Of a stretch of DNA of 64,000 nt, positions 38,883 to 50,388 are shown piece after piece. Positions within the stretch are counted from its first letter, which is position 1. Each line of letters begins with the position of its first letter. Position numbers and translations under genes: made by a program. The stretch comes from Planctomycetaceae bacterium (lineage in GTDB: Bacteria > Planctomycetota > Planctomycetia > Planctomycetales > Planctomycetaceae). Under the pieces are notes generated by a model that was not told the origin of the DNA, searched no databases, and was given only the letters and a program-made list of their open reading frames with translations. The stretch covers positions 62,001 through 126,000 of the forward strand of contig JAKFWA010000084.1 of the NCBI GenBank assembly GCA_021732995.1. The letters run 5' to 3'.

Positions 38883-39572
38883 ATGGATTTGCAGACGTTA
38901 CTGGCTGGTTGGCACGAAATCATTCGGGACGACGCTCGTCATGCCTTTGCTGACATGCGGCGACAACATCCCGACTCTGTGATTTGCTCCTTCGCGCTGG
39001 TGACTGACGAAGATGGTCGGGGCGCAAGTCCGGCCGCTGACCTGCGGGAACTTCGGGAGAAGCGATTCGCCGAGAATCGCGGCGTTGGGCTGATGGGTAG
39101 TATCACTTATTGGTTAGGTCTGCGATTCATGGCACTGTCCGACACGACCGAGTGGCGAGACGTCTATTCGGGAGAATTTGTTCGATCGAAGCCGCTTCCG
39201 GTGGACCGCATCAACGAGTTGGAAGCTGCGGAGAAGAAATGGTTGAAGGATAACCCCGACTACCTTCGCTATCGGAGTCTGCTACTGCGAACGATGGTTG
39301 AGGCGCTCAGAAAACTCGACAACGAGGGTGTATTCGGACGAGGCGCGGAGCGAGATCAGTTAACGTTGTTCATTGATATGACGGACTCAAATCTCGGTCC
39401 GTTGTTGCGTCTCTTCACAGCCAACATGCTCAATGCGGGGATTGCTCGCCAGCGACTGACAAGAACGCTGCCGCTCGGCGTGCGAGTTGCCTTTCATCTC
39501 ATTGCCTGGGGAAGATCCTTGAGCAAGGGCCGACTCATCGCTCGTCGCACGAACGGACGCAATGGCGGCTGA
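38883..39572 (+). CDS. DUF4303-like protein, possible immunity-type
   Basis: 230 residues from ATG 38883 (the in-frame start at 38832 adds 17 residues). Sequence is mainly helical at the start (MDLQTLLAGWHEIIRDDARH) with SVICSFALVTDEDGRG and TEWRDVYSGEF, which resembles the DUF4303 family of SMI1-neighbourhood proteins. The end is basic (GRSLSKGRLIARRTNGR). The assignment is by eye and weak. No toxin gene is next to it; the following gene is another small protein of a family that I also associate with toxin/immunity regions. Confidence 0.55.
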   Translation: MDLQTLLAGWHEIIRDDARHAFADMRRQHPDSVICSFALVTDEDGRGASPAADLRELREKRFAENRGVGLMGSITYWLGLRFMALSDTTEWRDVYSGEFVRSKPLPVDRINELEAAEKKWLKDNPDYLRYRSLLLRTMVEALRKLDNEGVFGRGAERDQLTLFIDMTDSNLGPLLRLFTANMLNAGIARQRLTRTLPLGVRVAFHLIAWGRSLSKGRLIARRTNGRNGG

Positions 39573-39609
39573 CAACGGCTTTGGTTCGTCATGATGAGCG
39601 AGGAATCGC

Positions 39610-40065
39610 ATGTTGGAGTTCGACGCACTGCCGCTGGTCGGGGTTGGTCCCGTTAATTTCGGAATGTCCCGCCGTGAGGTCCGACGCGTTCTGGCGGACC
39701 TTGGCCAGCGTAAGGCACTCAAACGCGGACCGAACACAGACTGCTTTTTCAAAAATGCTTTTCAGGTGCATTACAGCAGCGATGACGCGGTTGAGTTCAT
39801 CGAGACGGCATCGGAAAGCCTGTTCCGAGTCCTTTTCCACGGCCAGTGCTTGCACGAATTGATCGCCGACGAAGCCGTGAAATTTGTTTCCAAGTTTGGA
39901 GAGTACGATCGGAACGACCGCGAACTCGGGTACAGCTACGTCTTTCCGACGCTGCAAATTTCCCTGTGGCGCGCAGTGCTGCCTGAAGGGCCTGATGACA
40001 CGGTGGGCCGGTACTTTGAGGCGGTTGGTTTCGGGAAGACTGGATACTTCAACTCGGAGGCGTAA
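39610..40065 (+). CDS. Small protein with GxGPxxFGM motif, function unknown
   Basis: 151 residues. GAGGAA lies about 6 bases before ATG 39610. The start VGVGPVNFGMSRREVRRVL and the next part AVEFIETASESLFRVLF match a pattern I have seen in unnamed small bacterial proteins, some near toxin/immunity loci. No signal peptide or membrane helix. Follows the DUF4303-like gene by 37 bases, same strand, so cotranscription is likely. I do not assign a function. Confidence 0.6.
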   Translation: MLEFDALPLVGVGPVNFGMSRREVRRVLADLGQRKALKRGPNTDCFFKNAFQVHYSSDDAVEFIETASESLFRVLFHGQCLHELIADEAVKFVSKFGEYDRNDRELGYSYVFPTLQISLWRAVLPEGPDDTVGRYFEAVGFGKTGYFNSEA

Positions 40066-40297
40066 CTACATTCGCTACGGAAGGATCTGTAGATGCATGG
40101 CTGTGAGGTGTTCTTTCGAAAAACGTGCCTCGCTCAGTTGTGAAGAATCTGCATGAGCCTGCAACATCTGGCGGTAGGTATGTTGACGCGTTCAAAATCG
40201 CCGATGACGGCGCTGGCGAGTTGCGGTTCAATTCGAGTTCGGAGCGTGAGTGCTCCGAAGGTCGATTGCTGGCGCGAGTGAAACCTGGGTTACATCG

Positions 40298-42475
40298 ATG
40301 AAACAACTGAAGAGTGGCGGCGGGTGGAAGGCGATTGGCTACACGTTTCGCATGGCGAATCGAGTGGGGTGGCTGAAGCTGTGGCGCGCGATGCGCAGCA
40401 AGAACGCGTGCAAGACCTGCGCGTTGGGCATGGGCGGCCAGATGGGCGGGATGGTCAACGAAGGCGGCTACTTTCCTGAAGTCTGCAAGAAGTCTTTTCA
40501 GGCGATGGTCTCGGACATGCAGGACGGGATCACGCCGGAATTCTTCCAACGCTACGGCTTCAATGAATTGCGGGCGTTCTCACCGCGTGAGATGGAGATG
40601 AGCGGTCGGCTGGTGTCTCCGATTTACGCGGGGCCGGGTGATACGCACTATCGCGTCATCAGTTGGGAAGAGGCGTTCGACAAGCTGGTCGATCGACTGA
40701 AGGCGGCCGGGCCGAATCGCAGCTTCTTCTATGCGAGCGGTCGTTCGTCGAATGAAGCGGGCTTCCTGCTGCAGTTGTTCTCGCGGTTGTTCGGGACGAA
40801 CTACGTCAACAACTGCTCGTACTATTGTCATCAGGCGAGCGGCGTCGGCTTGGCTGCGGCGATTGGTGCGGGCACAGGCACCATTCGCTTTGATGATCTG
40901 CATCACTGCGATCTCTACATCCTGATCGGCGGCAATCCGGCTTCGAACCATCCGCGTCTCATGCGATCGATCATGGAGATCCGTCGACGCGGCGGTAAGT
41001 GCATTGTCATCAACCCCGCGAAGGAACTGGGACTGGTCAACTTCCGCGTTCCCAGCGACGTGCGCAGTCTGTTCTTCGGATCGAACATCGCTTCGCAGTA
41101 CATGCAGCCGCACATTGGCGGGGATATCGCTCTGCTCACAGGCATGGCGAAGGAGATTCTGGCCGCGTCCGCGCAGGACAAGGACTTCATCGCCAGTTCG
41201 ACGCTGGGCTACGAAGACTTCATCAAGCAGGTGGAAGCTACTTCGTGGGAACAGATCGAACGTGACTCGGGCGTGACGCGGGCTGAGATTCAGCAGCTCG
41301 CGAAAACCTACATCGAAGCGAAGAACGTTGTCATCGGCTGGACGATGGGGATTACTCATCACCTGCACGGCACCGACAACGTGAAGATGATTGCGAACAT
41401 CGCGTTGCTGCGCGGCATGGTGGGGCGACCGCATGCAGGCCTGATGCCCATTCGCGGGCATAGCAACGTGCAGGGCATTGGCTCCGTGGGCGTGACTCCG
41501 CTGTTGAAGAAGCAAATCATCGAGCGCTTCGAGCAACGCTTGGGCGTCGAAGTTCCGAAGTCTCCGGGCCTCGACACGATGGCCTGCATGTGGGCGGCGG
41601 AACGCGGCGAGATGGATGTCGCACTGTGCCTCGGCGGCAATCTGTATGGCAGTAATCCCGATGCGCAGTTCGCGTTAAAAGCGCTGCAGAAGATTGGGCT
41701 CGTTACCTACATGACGACTACTCTCAACACGGGGCACGCCTGGGGACAAGGTAAGGAAACACTGGTGCTGCCGGTGTTGCCGCGCGATGAAGAGTCTCAA
41801 CCAACGACGCAAGAGTCGATGTTTTCGTATGTGCGGGTCAGCGATGGCGGCAAGTCCCGCTATGTCGGACCGCACAGCGAGGTGTCAGTGCTCACGACGC
41901 TGGGCCAGCGAGTGCTTCCTCAGTATGCAGCGATCGATTGGCACGAGTTGGAGAGTCACGACGCGGTCCGCAAGCTGATTGCCGACTTGATTCCCGGTTA
42001 TGAACCGATCGCCGACGTCGGCAAGACGAAGAAGGAGTTTCACATCGAAGGCCGACAAATGGCTGCGAGGACGTTTGCTACGCCGACCGGCAAGGCGACC
42101 TTCCATGCGGTTTCGCTGCCGGTGCGCGAACAGCTCGCGAACAACCAGTTCCGGTTGATGACCGTGCGTTCGGAAGGGCAGTTCAACACGGTCGTTTATG
42201 AAGATGAAGACCTCTATCGCGGACAGGATCGTCGCGACATCGTGCTGATGAGTCCGCAGGACATTGAGCGGCTCAGGCTGAAAACCGACCAGCAGGTGAA
42301 AATCAAAAGTTGCAAGGGCGAGATGCGCTATCAGCGTGTGCGCCCGTTCGATGTCCGCAGCGGCAACGTGATGATGTACTGCCCGGAATCCAACATCCTG
42401 ATTCCGGGCGACGTCGATCCGCAGTCCAAGACTCCGGCGTTCAAAAACATCCTGGTGACAATTGAGCCGGAATAG
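40298..42475 (+). CDS. Molybdopterin oxidoreductase, FdhF/YdeP family
   Basis: 725 residues from ATG 40298 (40250 is a longer in-frame start). N-terminal C38-x2-C41 (NACKTCALGMGG) with a further C63 is the small iron-sulfur part. The predicted Mo-ligand cysteine is C177 in NNCSYYCHQASGVGL, matching the formate dehydrogenase CxxH type. Cofactor-binding stretches are ILIGGNPASNHPRLM, GHSNVQGIGSVG and ALCLGGNLYGSNPDA. The C-terminal molydop-binding domain has LMTVRSEGQFNTVVYEDEDLYRG. YdeP-type enzymes are uncharacterised oxidoreductases, linked in E. coli to acid resistance. No partner electron-transfer subunit or Mo-chaperone gene is adjacent. Confidence 0.9.
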   Translation: MKQLKSGGGWKAIGYTFRMANRVGWLKLWRAMRSKNACKTCALGMGGQMGGMVNEGGYFPEVCKKSFQAMVSDMQDGITPEFFQRYGFNELRAFSPREMEMSGRLVSPIYAGPGDTHYRVISWEEAFDKLVDRLKAAGPNRSFFYASGRSSNEAGFLLQLFSRLFGTNYVNNCSYYCHQASGVGLAAAIGAGTGTIRFDDLHHCDLYILIGGNPASNHPRLMRSIMEIRRRGGKCIVINPAKELGLVNFRVPSDVRSLFFGSNIASQYMQPHIGGDIALLTGMAKEILAASAQDKDFIASSTLGYEDFIKQVEATSWEQIERDSGVTRAEIQQLAKTYIEAKNVVIGWTMGITHHLHGTDNVKMIANIALLRGMVGRPHAGLMPIRGHSNVQGIGSVGVTPLLKKQIIERFEQRLGVEVPKSPGLDTMACMWAAERGEMDVALCLGGNLYGSNPDAQFALKALQKIGLVTYMTTTLNTGHAWGQGKETLVLPVLPRDEESQPTTQESMFSYVRVSDGGKSRYVGPHSEVSVLTTLGQRVLPQYAAIDWHELESHDAVRKLIADLIPGYEPIADVGKTKKEFHIEGRQMAARTFATPTGKATFHAVSLPVREQLANNQFRLMTVRSEGQFNTVVYEDEDLYRGQDRRDIVLMSPQDIERLRLKTDQQVKIKSCKGEMRYQRVRPFDVRSGNVMMYCPESNILIPGDVDPQSKTPAFKNILVTIEPE

Positions 42476-42833
42476 CGAATCAGGCGAGCGATCGCGGTGG
42501 TGTCGCGGTTGCGACAAACGTGACTTCTTGGGATTAACAGACAAACCTGAAGTTGGTGTTAACCAGGCGTAAGTCACAGATCATTTCGGCAGGACGCAGA
42601 AGGCCGAGCGTGGACAGGGTTGTCGCTTGCGAGGAAAAGACGTAGTACGTTTACTAACGCTTGCCCTTCGTCGAACTGTATCGTTTGTCGAAGGATCATT
42701 CTGAGGCAGTCACATCCGATGCTTCGCCAGTAGCGCCGGTGATTGCTGCTTCTCCCCGAAGATTCCCGCCGATCACTCCCTCGCCCATCGTCCGCAGGAT
42801 GCAGTAGGCACAGCCTCGTAAGGTGCTTTACTG
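42476..42833. promoter_or_regulatory. Intergenic region before the RND efflux operon
   Basis: 358 bases between the YdeP-type gene and the adaptor gene, both rightward. The RND operon's promoter should lie here. I see no strong promoter match, repeat or regulator gene. AAGGTG eight bases before ATG 42834 is the probable ribosome site. Confidence 0.4.
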
Positions 42834-44156
42834 ATGACGTTACTACCTCCAGTTTCGGAAGCGTCAGCGCCTCCGATTCGAAAAGCAGCGGTACCGCCCG
42901 CAGAGACTCCGCCGCCACCGCAACGACCTTCGCGCTGGCGCTGGATTCCGTGGGTGTTGGTACGGTTGCTGGCATTGGCTGCCGCTGTAGCTGCATGGCA
43001 CTACCGCGATGAGTGGCTTCCCAAAGCGAAAGCGTTCCTCATTCGTGAAGAGACCAAACCCACCAAACCTGCGGCTCGCGCTGTTGCAGTGGTGGCGGCT
43101 CCCGCGAAACAACGCGACCTGAACCTGTACCTCAACGGCCTGGGCACGGTGACAGCGTTCAACACGGTCACCATTCGCAGCCGGGTCGATGGCGAACTGA
43201 TCAATGTGGCCTTTGACGAAGGTCAGTTCGTTACTGAAGGCGATCTGCTCGCTGAAATCGATGGTCGCGCGTATGAAGTTCAGTTGGAAGAAGCCGAAGG
43301 CCAACTGGCTCGCGATGAAGCCACGTTGGATGCTGCGAAGCTGGTGATGGCTCGCTATGAAAAACTCTTACCCACCAAGTCGGTAACGCAGCAGGAGTTT
43401 GATGAGCACCTGGCATTGATGGGACGCACCGAGGGTGTGATCCGGACCGATCGAGCGTTGGTTGCGAATGCCAAACTGCAACTGAGCTACTGCCGCATCG
43501 TGGCTCCGATCAGCGGACGCATCGGGCTGAGGCATGTCGATAAGGGCAACATCATTCGTGCCAACGACATGACCGGCATGGCGGTCATCACGCAACTGCA
43601 ACCGATCTCGCTGATGTTCACGATTCCGCAGGACGACATCGTCCGCGTGCAGCGACGATTGCACTCGGAATCGGAATCGAAAATGGAGGTCGCCGCGTTT
43701 GATCGCGACTTCAAAACGAAGCTGGCGGTTGGGCACCTGGACGCGATCGATAATCAAGTCGACCCGCTGACTGGCACTGTGAAACTGAAGGCCGAGTTTG
43801 AAAACGACGAGAGCACGCTTTTTCCCAACCAGTTCGTCAATGCACGGTTACTGGTGGAAACGAAGCAGAACGCGATTGTCGTGCCCTCGGCCGCCGTGCA
43901 GCGCGGGCCGGGAAGTCCGTATGTGTACGTGCTGAAAGAGGACGACACCGTCGAGCTGCGCAACGTCACTATTGGTCCGGCGGAAGGCACCGAGACGTCG
44001 ATTGAGTCCGGGCTGACTGCGGGCGAACTGGTCGTGGTGGAAGGTCTCGACAAGTTGCAGCCCGGTGCCAAAGTGGCGACTCGCGACAAGGAAAAGAAGG
44101 CCGAGGGTGAGGGAGCTAAACAGTCTGAAACGGCTCCCAAAGAGGCCTCGAAATGA
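42834..44156 (+). CDS. RND efflux periplasmic adaptor (MdtA-like)
   Basis: 440 residues. A Pro-rich cytoplasmic start is followed by one membrane helix (about 36-57, [20 protein letters not shown]). Then comes the HlyD/MFP layout: barrel-sandwich half ([40 protein letters not shown]), a helical hairpin (about 150-215), the returning half ([20 protein letters not shown]) and a beta-barrel/membrane-proximal part ending [15 protein letters not shown]. The Lys/Glu-rich tail ([14 protein letters not shown]) is not conserved in the family. The stop overlaps the next start by 4 bases (44153-44156), so expression is coupled to both pumps. Confidence 0.93.
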   Translation: MTLLPPVSEASAPPIRKAAVPPAETPPPPQRPSRWRWIPWVLVRLLALAAAVAAWHYRDEWLPKAKAFLIREETKPTKPAARAVAVVAAPAKQRDLNLYLNGLGTVTAFNTVTIRSRVDGELINVAFDEGQFVTEGDLLAEIDGRAYEVQLEEAEGQLARDEATLDAAKLVMARYEKLLPTKSVTQQEFDEHLALMGRTEGVIRTDRALVANAKLQLSYCRIVAPISGRIGLRHVDKGNIIRANDMTGMAVITQLQPISLMFTIPQDDIVRVQRRLHSESESKMEVAAFDRDFKTKLAVGHLDAIDNQVDPLTGTVKLKAEFENDESTLFPNQFVNARLLVETKQNAIVVPSAAVQRGPGSPYVYVLKEDDTVELRNVTIGPAEGTETSIESGLTAGELVVVEGLDKLQPGAKVATRDKEKKAEGEGAKQSETAPKEASK

Positions 44157-47100
44157 ATGTTTCCCGGCCCTTCATTCTCCGGCCGGTGGCGACGGTATTG
44201 CTGATGGTCGCCATCCTGCTGGCGGGCATTGTGGCTTATCGGGAACTACCCGTCTCTGCGTTGCCGCAGGTGGACTATCCGACGATTCAGGTGCTGACAT
44301 TCTATCCCGGCGCCGGCCCGGACGTGATGGCGTCATCCATCACGGCGCCGCTGGAACGGCAGTTCGGGCAAGTGCCGGGCTTGAGCCAGATGATGTCAAC
44401 CAGTTCGGATGGTTGCTCGGTCATCACGCTGCGGTTCGCGCTCGAACTGGACATCGACGTCGCTGCGCAGCAGGTGCAGGCGGCGATTAACGTGGCGTCG
44501 AGTTTTCTGCCGCGCGATCTGCCGAATCCGCCGATCTACACAAAGACGAACCCGGCCGACTCACCGATTCTGACGCTGGCGCTGTCGTCGGACACCTTGC
44601 CGTTGTCGAAGGTCGAAGACCTCGCCGATACGCGGCTGGCGCAAAAGATCTCGCAGTTGTCCGGCGTCGGCATGGTCAGCATTAGCGGCGGGCAGAAGCC
44701 GGCGATCCGCATTCAGGCGAATCCGACGGCGTTGTCTTCGATCGGCATGAATCTGGAAGACCTGCGAGTCGCGCTCACCCAAGCGAACGTCAATCAGGCG
44801 AAGGGGAGTTTCGATGGCCTTCGTCAGTCCTACACGATCGGTGCCAACGACCAGCTCCTGTCGAGTGAGCAATATCGCAAGCTGATCATCGCCTATCGGA
44901 ACGGCGCGCCGATTCAGATGTCGGACGTCGCGGACGTAATCGACAGCGCCGAGAACATCCGGCAAGCCGCGTGGATGAATGAAACGCCAGCCGTGATTCT
45001 CAACATTCAACGGCAGCCCGGCGCGAACATCATCGAGGTTGTGGACCGCATAAAGTCGTTGTTGCCGCAGTTGCAGGAGTCTTTGCCCGCAGCCGTTGAC
45101 GTGCAGGTTTTAACCGACCGTACCGTGACGATTCGCGCCTCGGTGGATGACGTGCAGCGTGAATTGATCATGACTATCGGGCTGGTGGTGCTGGTCATCT
45201 TTCTGTTCCTTCGCAACGTGCCCGCGACCATCATTCCGAGCGTCGCCGTGCCGCTGTCTCTGGTAGGCACGTTCGGGGTGATGTACCTGCTGGACTACAG
45301 CCTCAATAACCTGACGCTGATGGCGCTGACAATCTCGACGGGCTTCGTTGTCGATGATGCGATCGTGATGATCGAGAACATCATGCGCTACATTGAAGAA
45401 GGCGATGAGCCGCTCGAAGCCTCGCTGAAGGGTGCCCAGCAGATTGGCTTCACGATTATCTCGCTGAGCGTGTCATTGATCGCGGTGCTCATTCCGCTGC
45501 TGTTCATGGGCGACATCGTCGGCCGGTTGTTTCGCGAGTTCGCGGTGACGCTGAGCGTGACCATTCTGGTCTCGGCGGTCGTATCGCTGACACTCACTCC
45601 CATGATGTGCGCGAAGCTGCTGAAGCACACTCATCCGTCTGACCACGGCTGGATGTATCGGGCTTCCGAAGCAGCCTTTGACGGCATCATCTGGGTCTAC
45701 GGCAAGACCCTCACATTGGTGTTGCGCGTCCCGACAATCACGTTGCTGGTGGCGATTGCGACCGTCGCGGCAACCGTGGAGCTGTATCTGATTGTTCCCA
45801 AAGGCTTCTTTCCCGTGCAGGACACGGGCGTGATTCTGGGAATCTCGGAAGCGCCGCAGAGCATTTCGTTTGATGCGATGGCCAAGCGGCAGTTGGAACT
45901 CAACCGCATCATCCTGAAAGACCCGGCGGTCCAAAGCCTGTCGAGCTTCATCGGAATTGATGGCACCAACACGACGCTGAACAGCGGTCGCATTCTGATC
46001 AATCTGAAACCGTTGGCCGAGCGGAAAACTCCCGCGACGGATGTCATTCGACGACTGCAGCCCATGCTGACGGAAGTGTCGGGCATCACGCTGTTCATGC
46101 AGCCGGTTCAAGACCTGACCGTGGAGACGCGCGTCAGCCGAACTCAGTACCAGTACAGCCTGGAGAATCCGAACTCGAAAGAACTGGGCGAGTGGGCTCC
46201 AAAGTTTGTGGAGAAGCTGCAGTCACTGCCTGAGCTCCGCGACGTCGCGACCGATCAGCAGAACGAGGGCCTGCAGGCTCGTGTGGTGATCGATCGTGAC
46301 ACGGCATCGCGGTTGGGGATCACGCCGCAGATGATCGACGACGCCCTGTACGACGCGTTCGGCCAGCGGCAGGTTTCGATCATGTTCACGCAGCTCAATC
46401 AATACCGGCTGGTGCTGGAAGTGAAGCCGGAGTTCAAGAACGAGACACGCGATTTGCAGGAGATCTACCTGAAGTCGACGACGGGCGGTTCGATTCCGTT
46501 GGGGTCGTTCACTCGGATTGAAGAATCAGCCGCGCCGCTGGCAATCAATCATCAGGGACAGTTTCCGGTGGTAACGGTGTCATTCAATCTGGCTCCGGGA
46601 GTCGCGCTGGGTGACGCTGTTGATGCCATCGCAAAGGCGAAGGAAGAGGTCGGACTACCGAGCGGCATCGTGGGCGGTTTTCAGGGGACGGCTGAAGCGT
46701 TTCAGGCATCGCTCAAGAACACGCCGATGTTGATCCTGGCAGCGTTGGTCACCGTCTACATCGTGCTGGGTGTCCTGTATGAGAGCTACATTCATCCCAT
46801 CACGATTCTTTCGACGTTGCCTTCGGCCGGCGTGGGAGCACTTGTCGCGCTGTTGATTTATCAGGCGGATCTCAGCGTGATCGCGCTCATTGGCATCATC
46901 CTGCTGATCGGCATCGTGAAGAAGAATGCGATCATGATGATCGACTTCGCGCTGGATGCTCAGCGCAACGAAGGCAAGTCACCGCGCGACGCGATCTATG
47001 AAGCATGCCTGCTGCGGTTCCGACCCATCATGATGACGACGATGGCTGCGCTGTTGGGCGCAGTCCCGCTGGCGATTGGTACGGGCGTCGGTTCGGAACT

Positions 47101-47254
47101 GCGTCGCCCGCTGGGCATCACCATCATCGGTGGCCTGATCTTCAGCCAGTTGCTGACGCTTTATACGACGCCGGTGATCTATCTGTGGTTTGACTGGCTG
47201 GCATCGCTGCTGGGCATGCACGTTTCGACGGGAGTGGCGGAGGACGAGGCATGA
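44153..47254 (+). CDS. RND multidrug efflux transporter (MdtB-like)
   Basis: 1033 residues, normal for HAE1-type RND pumps. It starts [20 protein letters not shown] (TM1) and has two large periplasmic loops, DD in TM4 ([19 protein letters not shown]) for proton relay, and a second half with [34 protein letters not shown] and [17 protein letters not shown]. The gene overlaps both the adaptor gene and the next pump gene by 4 bases. Two paralogous pump subunits behind one adaptor is the MdtABC arrangement, in which B and C form a heterotrimer. Substrates cannot be inferred. Confidence 0.95.
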   Translation: MNVSRPFILRPVATVLLMVAILLAGIVAYRELPVSALPQVDYPTIQVLTFYPGAGPDVMASSITAPLERQFGQVPGLSQMMSTSSDGCSVITLRFALELDIDVAAQQVQAAINVASSFLPRDLPNPPIYTKTNPADSPILTLALSSDTLPLSKVEDLADTRLAQKISQLSGVGMVSISGGQKPAIRIQANPTALSSIGMNLEDLRVALTQANVNQAKGSFDGLRQSYTIGANDQLLSSEQYRKLIIAYRNGAPIQMSDVADVIDSAENIRQAAWMNETPAVILNIQRQPGANIIEVVDRIKSLLPQLQESLPAAVDVQVLTDRTVTIRASVDDVQRELIMTIGLVVLVIFLFLRNVPATIIPSVAVPLSLVGTFGVMYLLDYSLNNLTLMALTISTGFVVDDAIVMIENIMRYIEEGDEPLEASLKGAQQIGFTIISLSVSLIAVLIPLLFMGDIVGRLFREFAVTLSVTILVSAVVSLTLTPMMCAKLLKHTHPSDHGWMYRASEAAFDGIIWVYGKTLTLVLRVPTITLLVAIATVAATVELYLIVPKGFFPVQDTGVILGISEAPQSISFDAMAKRQLELNRIILKDPAVQSLSSFIGIDGTNTTLNSGRILINLKPLAERKTPATDVIRRLQPMLTEVSGITLFMQPVQDLTVETRVSRTQYQYSLENPNSKELGEWAPKFVEKLQSLPELRDVATDQQNEGLQARVVIDRDTASRLGITPQMIDDALYDAFGQRQVSIMFTQLNQYRLVLEVKPEFKNETRDLQEIYLKSTTGGSIPLGSFTRIEESAAPLAINHQGQFPVVTVSFNLAPGVALGDAVDAIAKAKEEVGLPSGIVGGFQGTAEAFQASLKNTPMLILAALVTVYIVLGVLYESYIHPITILSTLPSAGVGALVALLIYQADLSVIALIGIILLIGIVKKNAIMMIDFALDAQRNEGKSPRDAIYEACLLRFRPIMMTTMAALLGAVPLAIGTGVGSELRRPLGITIIGGLIFSQLLTLYTTPVIYLWFDWLASLLGMHVSTGVAEDEA

Positions 47255-50200
47255 GCCTGTCAACGCCCTTCATTCAACGTCCCGTCGGGACGACTCTGCT
47301 GACGATTGCGATCACGTTGGCCGGTGTGTTGGGCTACGGGTTGCTCCCGGTTTCGCCGCTGCCGCAGATTGAGTTTCCGACAATTCAAGTGAGCGCGGGG
47401 CTGCCGGGGGCAAGTCCTGACGTCATGGCTTCGGCGGTGGCGACTCCGCTGGAACGCCAGTTCGGTCGTATCGCGGGTATCGCTGAAATGACGTCAGCCA
47501 GTTCGCTGGGTGGAACGTCGATCTCGATGCAGTTCGAGCTGGATCGCAATGTCGATGCCGCCGCTCGTGACGTGCAGGCCGCGATTAATGCCGCGCGGGG
47601 ACAATTGCCGGCCAATCTGCCGAACAATCCGTCCTATCGGAAAGTCAATCCAGCAGACGCGCCGATCATGATGCTGACGCTGACATCGAACACGTACACC
47701 CGACCGCAGATGTACGACGTGGCGGCGTCGATCCTGCAGCAGAAGCTGTCGCAAGTGCAGGGGGTGGGGCAGGTGAGCGTGAGCGGGGGATCGCCGCCTG
47801 CCGTGCGCGTCGACATCAACCCGACGGTCCTGAATAACTACAACATCGGCCTGGAAGATGTCCGCAATGTGTTGGGTTCGGCGAATGCCAATCGGCCGAA
47901 GGGGCAGATTTCGGACGAAGAACGCAGTTGGATCATCACGGCGACGGACCAGCTCAAGAAGGCTGCTGAGTATGAAGCGCTGATCGTCGCCTATCGCAAC
48001 GGAGCTCCGATCCGCCTGGGCGATGTTGCGACGGTCACGGACTCGGTCGAGGACATTCGCGCGTTTGGCATCGCGAACGGGGTGCCATCAATCACAGTCA
48101 TGATGTTTCGTCAGCCGGGCGCGAACATCATCGAAACCGTCGATCGCATTCGAGCCCTCCTGCCGCAACTTCAAGCTCAGGTACCCGCCGACATGCTGGT
48201 CTCGGTTGCGATGGACCGCACGCGTACCATTCGGGCGTCATTGGAAGAGGTGCAGTTCACGCTGTTGATTTCGATCGCGCTGGTGATCCTGGTGGTGTTC
48301 CTGTTCCTGCGGGACCTGCGGGCGACGTTCATTCCCAGTATTGCCGTTCCGGTCTCGCTGGTGAGCACCTTCGGGGTGATGTACCTGGCCGGTTACAGCA
48401 TCGACAATCTGTCGTTGATGGCTCTGACGATCGCGACCGGCTTCGTGGTCGATGACGCGATTGTGGTGATCGAAAATATCATTCGACACATTGAGGACGG
48501 CATGACGCCCATGCAGGCGTCGATTCGCGGCGCGAAGGAAATCGGCTTCACGGTGTTGTCGATCAGCGTGTCGCTGGTAGCCGTGTTCATCCCGATCTTC
48601 CTGATGCAGGGGATCGTGGGGCGGTTGTTTCGTGAGTTCGCGGTGACGCTGTCTGTCGCGATCGGCATCTCGCTGGTGGTCTCGCTGACAACGACGCCGA
48701 TGATGTGCGCGTACCTGCTGAAGTCGCGCCACGAGCAGCGTCGCGGATTGTGGTATCGCGCCAGTGAACGTGTGTTTGATGGCATCTTGTGGATCTACTC
48801 CGTATCACTGCGCTGGGTGCTGCGGCATCAATTCAGCATGCTGCTGGTCACGCTGTCGACGATCGGTCTGACGGTCTACTTGTATGTGATCGTCCCAAAA
48901 GGCTTCTTCCCCCAGCAGGACACGGGCCGACTCTCCGGCAGTCTGCAGGCGGATCAGGATACTTCGTTCCAGTCGATGGCGCGGCTGCTGGCAACCTTCT
49001 CGGCAGTCGTTGGCGAAGATCCCGACGTGGTCGGCATGGTGGCGTTCGTAGGTGGCTCGCGTGATGCGGGTGGATCGGTCAATTCGGGGCGTATGTTTGT
49101 GACCTTGAAGCCGCTCAGTGAACGTGGTGCGCGAGCCGACGAAGTCATCGCTCGCATTCGGGCGAAGACGTCGAAGGTCCCGGGTGCGAATCTCGTTCTG
49201 CAGTCGGTGCAGGATCTGCGTGTCGGTGGTCGAGCCAGCAGTGCGCAGTACCAGTACACGTTGCGCGGGGACAACCTCGAAGAGTTGAGTCAGTGGAGCG
49301 GCAAGCTGCTGCGGGAACTGAGAAAGACGCCCGGTCTGGTGGATGTGAACAGCGACCAGCAGACGCGCGGCTTGCAGACCCGGCTGAATATCGACCGTGC
49401 CAATGCGATGCGGATGGGGGTAACCGTCTCCAATATCGACAACACGTTGTACGACGCCTTCGGCCAGCGGCCAGTGTCGACCATCTACGAATCGTTGAAT
49501 CAATACCGGGTCGTGATGCAGGTCGAACCCGAGTTCTCACAGAACCCCGAGTCGCTGAGGCACATCTACGTACGCGGCAGCGGCGATGCTCAGATCCCGT
49601 TGGCGACGCTGTATCGTCAGACGGCGGTTAACACCTCGCTGACCGCAAATCATTCGGGCCAGTTCCCGTCGGTCACACTGTCGTTCAACCTCGCGCCGGG
49701 CACATCATTGGGTGATGTCGTGCCGCGCATTGAACAGGCGGCTCAGACGCTCGGCATGCCTGAGAACATTCAGGGCAAGTTTCAGGGGACCGCTCAGGCG
49801 TTTCAGGCATCGCTCAGCAATCAGCCCATTCTGGTGCTTGCTGCGTTGGTGACCGTCTACATCGTGCTGGGAGTTCTGTACGAGAGCTACATTCATCCGC
49901 TGACGATTCTCTCCACGCTGCCGTCGGCGGGAGTGGGAGCGCTGCTGGCTCTCATTGTTTGCAAGACGGAACTCAACGTGATGGCGTTGATCGGCATTCT
50001 GCTGCTGATTGGGATTGTGAAGAAGAACGCGATCATGATGATCGACTTCGCGCTCGAAACCGAGCGCACCCACCACAAATCGCCCGAAGAATCCATCTAC
50101 GAAGCCTGCGTGCTGCGCTTCCGGCCCATCACCATGACGACGCTCGCCGCGTTGCTCGGGGCGTTGCCATTGGCCATTGGCAATAGTGACGGATCGGAAT

Positions 50201-50388
50201 TACGCCGCCCGCTCGGCATCGCCATTGTCGGCGGTTTGATCTTCAGCCAGTTGCTGACGCTCTACACAACTCCGGTCGTATACCTCTATCTCGACCGCTT
50301 CAGCATCTGGTGCAACCGCATCCGCCGCAAGAAGCCGCGTCGACCGGTGACGCCCGCCGAACCCGATCCCGTTACGGCAGCAACATGA
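47251..50388 (+). CDS. RND multidrug efflux transporter (MdtC-like)
   Basis: 1045 residues. Paralogue of the preceding gene, with nearly the same landmarks: [20 protein letters not shown] (TM1), [19 protein letters not shown] in TM4, [19 protein letters not shown] and [19 protein letters not shown]. The end is basic and Pro-rich ([18 protein letters not shown]), cytoplasmic. ATG 47251 overlaps the previous stop. Its final 17 bases overlap the end of the convergent lactonase gene. No outer-membrane factor gene follows, so the exit duct must be encoded elsewhere. Confidence 0.95.
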   Translation: MSLSTPFIQRPVGTTLLTIAITLAGVLGYGLLPVSPLPQIEFPTIQVSAGLPGASPDVMASAVATPLERQFGRIAGIAEMTSASSLGGTSISMQFELDRNVDAAARDVQAAINAARGQLPANLPNNPSYRKVNPADAPIMMLTLTSNTYTRPQMYDVAASILQQKLSQVQGVGQVSVSGGSPPAVRVDINPTVLNNYNIGLEDVRNVLGSANANRPKGQISDEERSWIITATDQLKKAAEYEALIVAYRNGAPIRLGDVATVTDSVEDIRAFGIANGVPSITVMMFRQPGANIIETVDRIRALLPQLQAQVPADMLVSVAMDRTRTIRASLEEVQFTLLISIALVILVVFLFLRDLRATFIPSIAVPVSLVSTFGVMYLAGYSIDNLSLMALTIATGFVVDDAIVVIENIIRHIEDGMTPMQASIRGAKEIGFTVLSISVSLVAVFIPIFLMQGIVGRLFREFAVTLSVAIGISLVVSLTTTPMMCAYLLKSRHEQRRGLWYRASERVFDGILWIYSVSLRWVLRHQFSMLLVTLSTIGLTVYLYVIVPKGFFPQQDTGRLSGSLQADQDTSFQSMARLLATFSAVVGEDPDVVGMVAFVGGSRDAGGSVNSGRMFVTLKPLSERGARADEVIARIRAKTSKVPGANLVLQSVQDLRVGGRASSAQYQYTLRGDNLEELSQWSGKLLRELRKTPGLVDVNSDQQTRGLQTRLNIDRANAMRMGVTVSNIDNTLYDAFGQRPVSTIYESLNQYRVVMQVEPEFSQNPESLRHIYVRGSGDAQIPLATLYRQTAVNTSLTANHSGQFPSVTLSFNLAPGTSLGDVVPRIEQAAQTLGMPENIQGKFQGTAQAFQASLSNQPILVLAALVTVYIVLGVLYESYIHPLTILSTLPSAGVGALLALIVCKTELNVMALIGILLLIGIVKKNAIMMIDFALETERTHHKSPEESIYEACVLRFRPITMTTLAALLGALPLAIGNSDGSELRRPLGIAIVGGLIFSQLLTLYTTPVVYLYLDRFSIWCNRIRRKKPRRPVTPAEPDPVTAAT

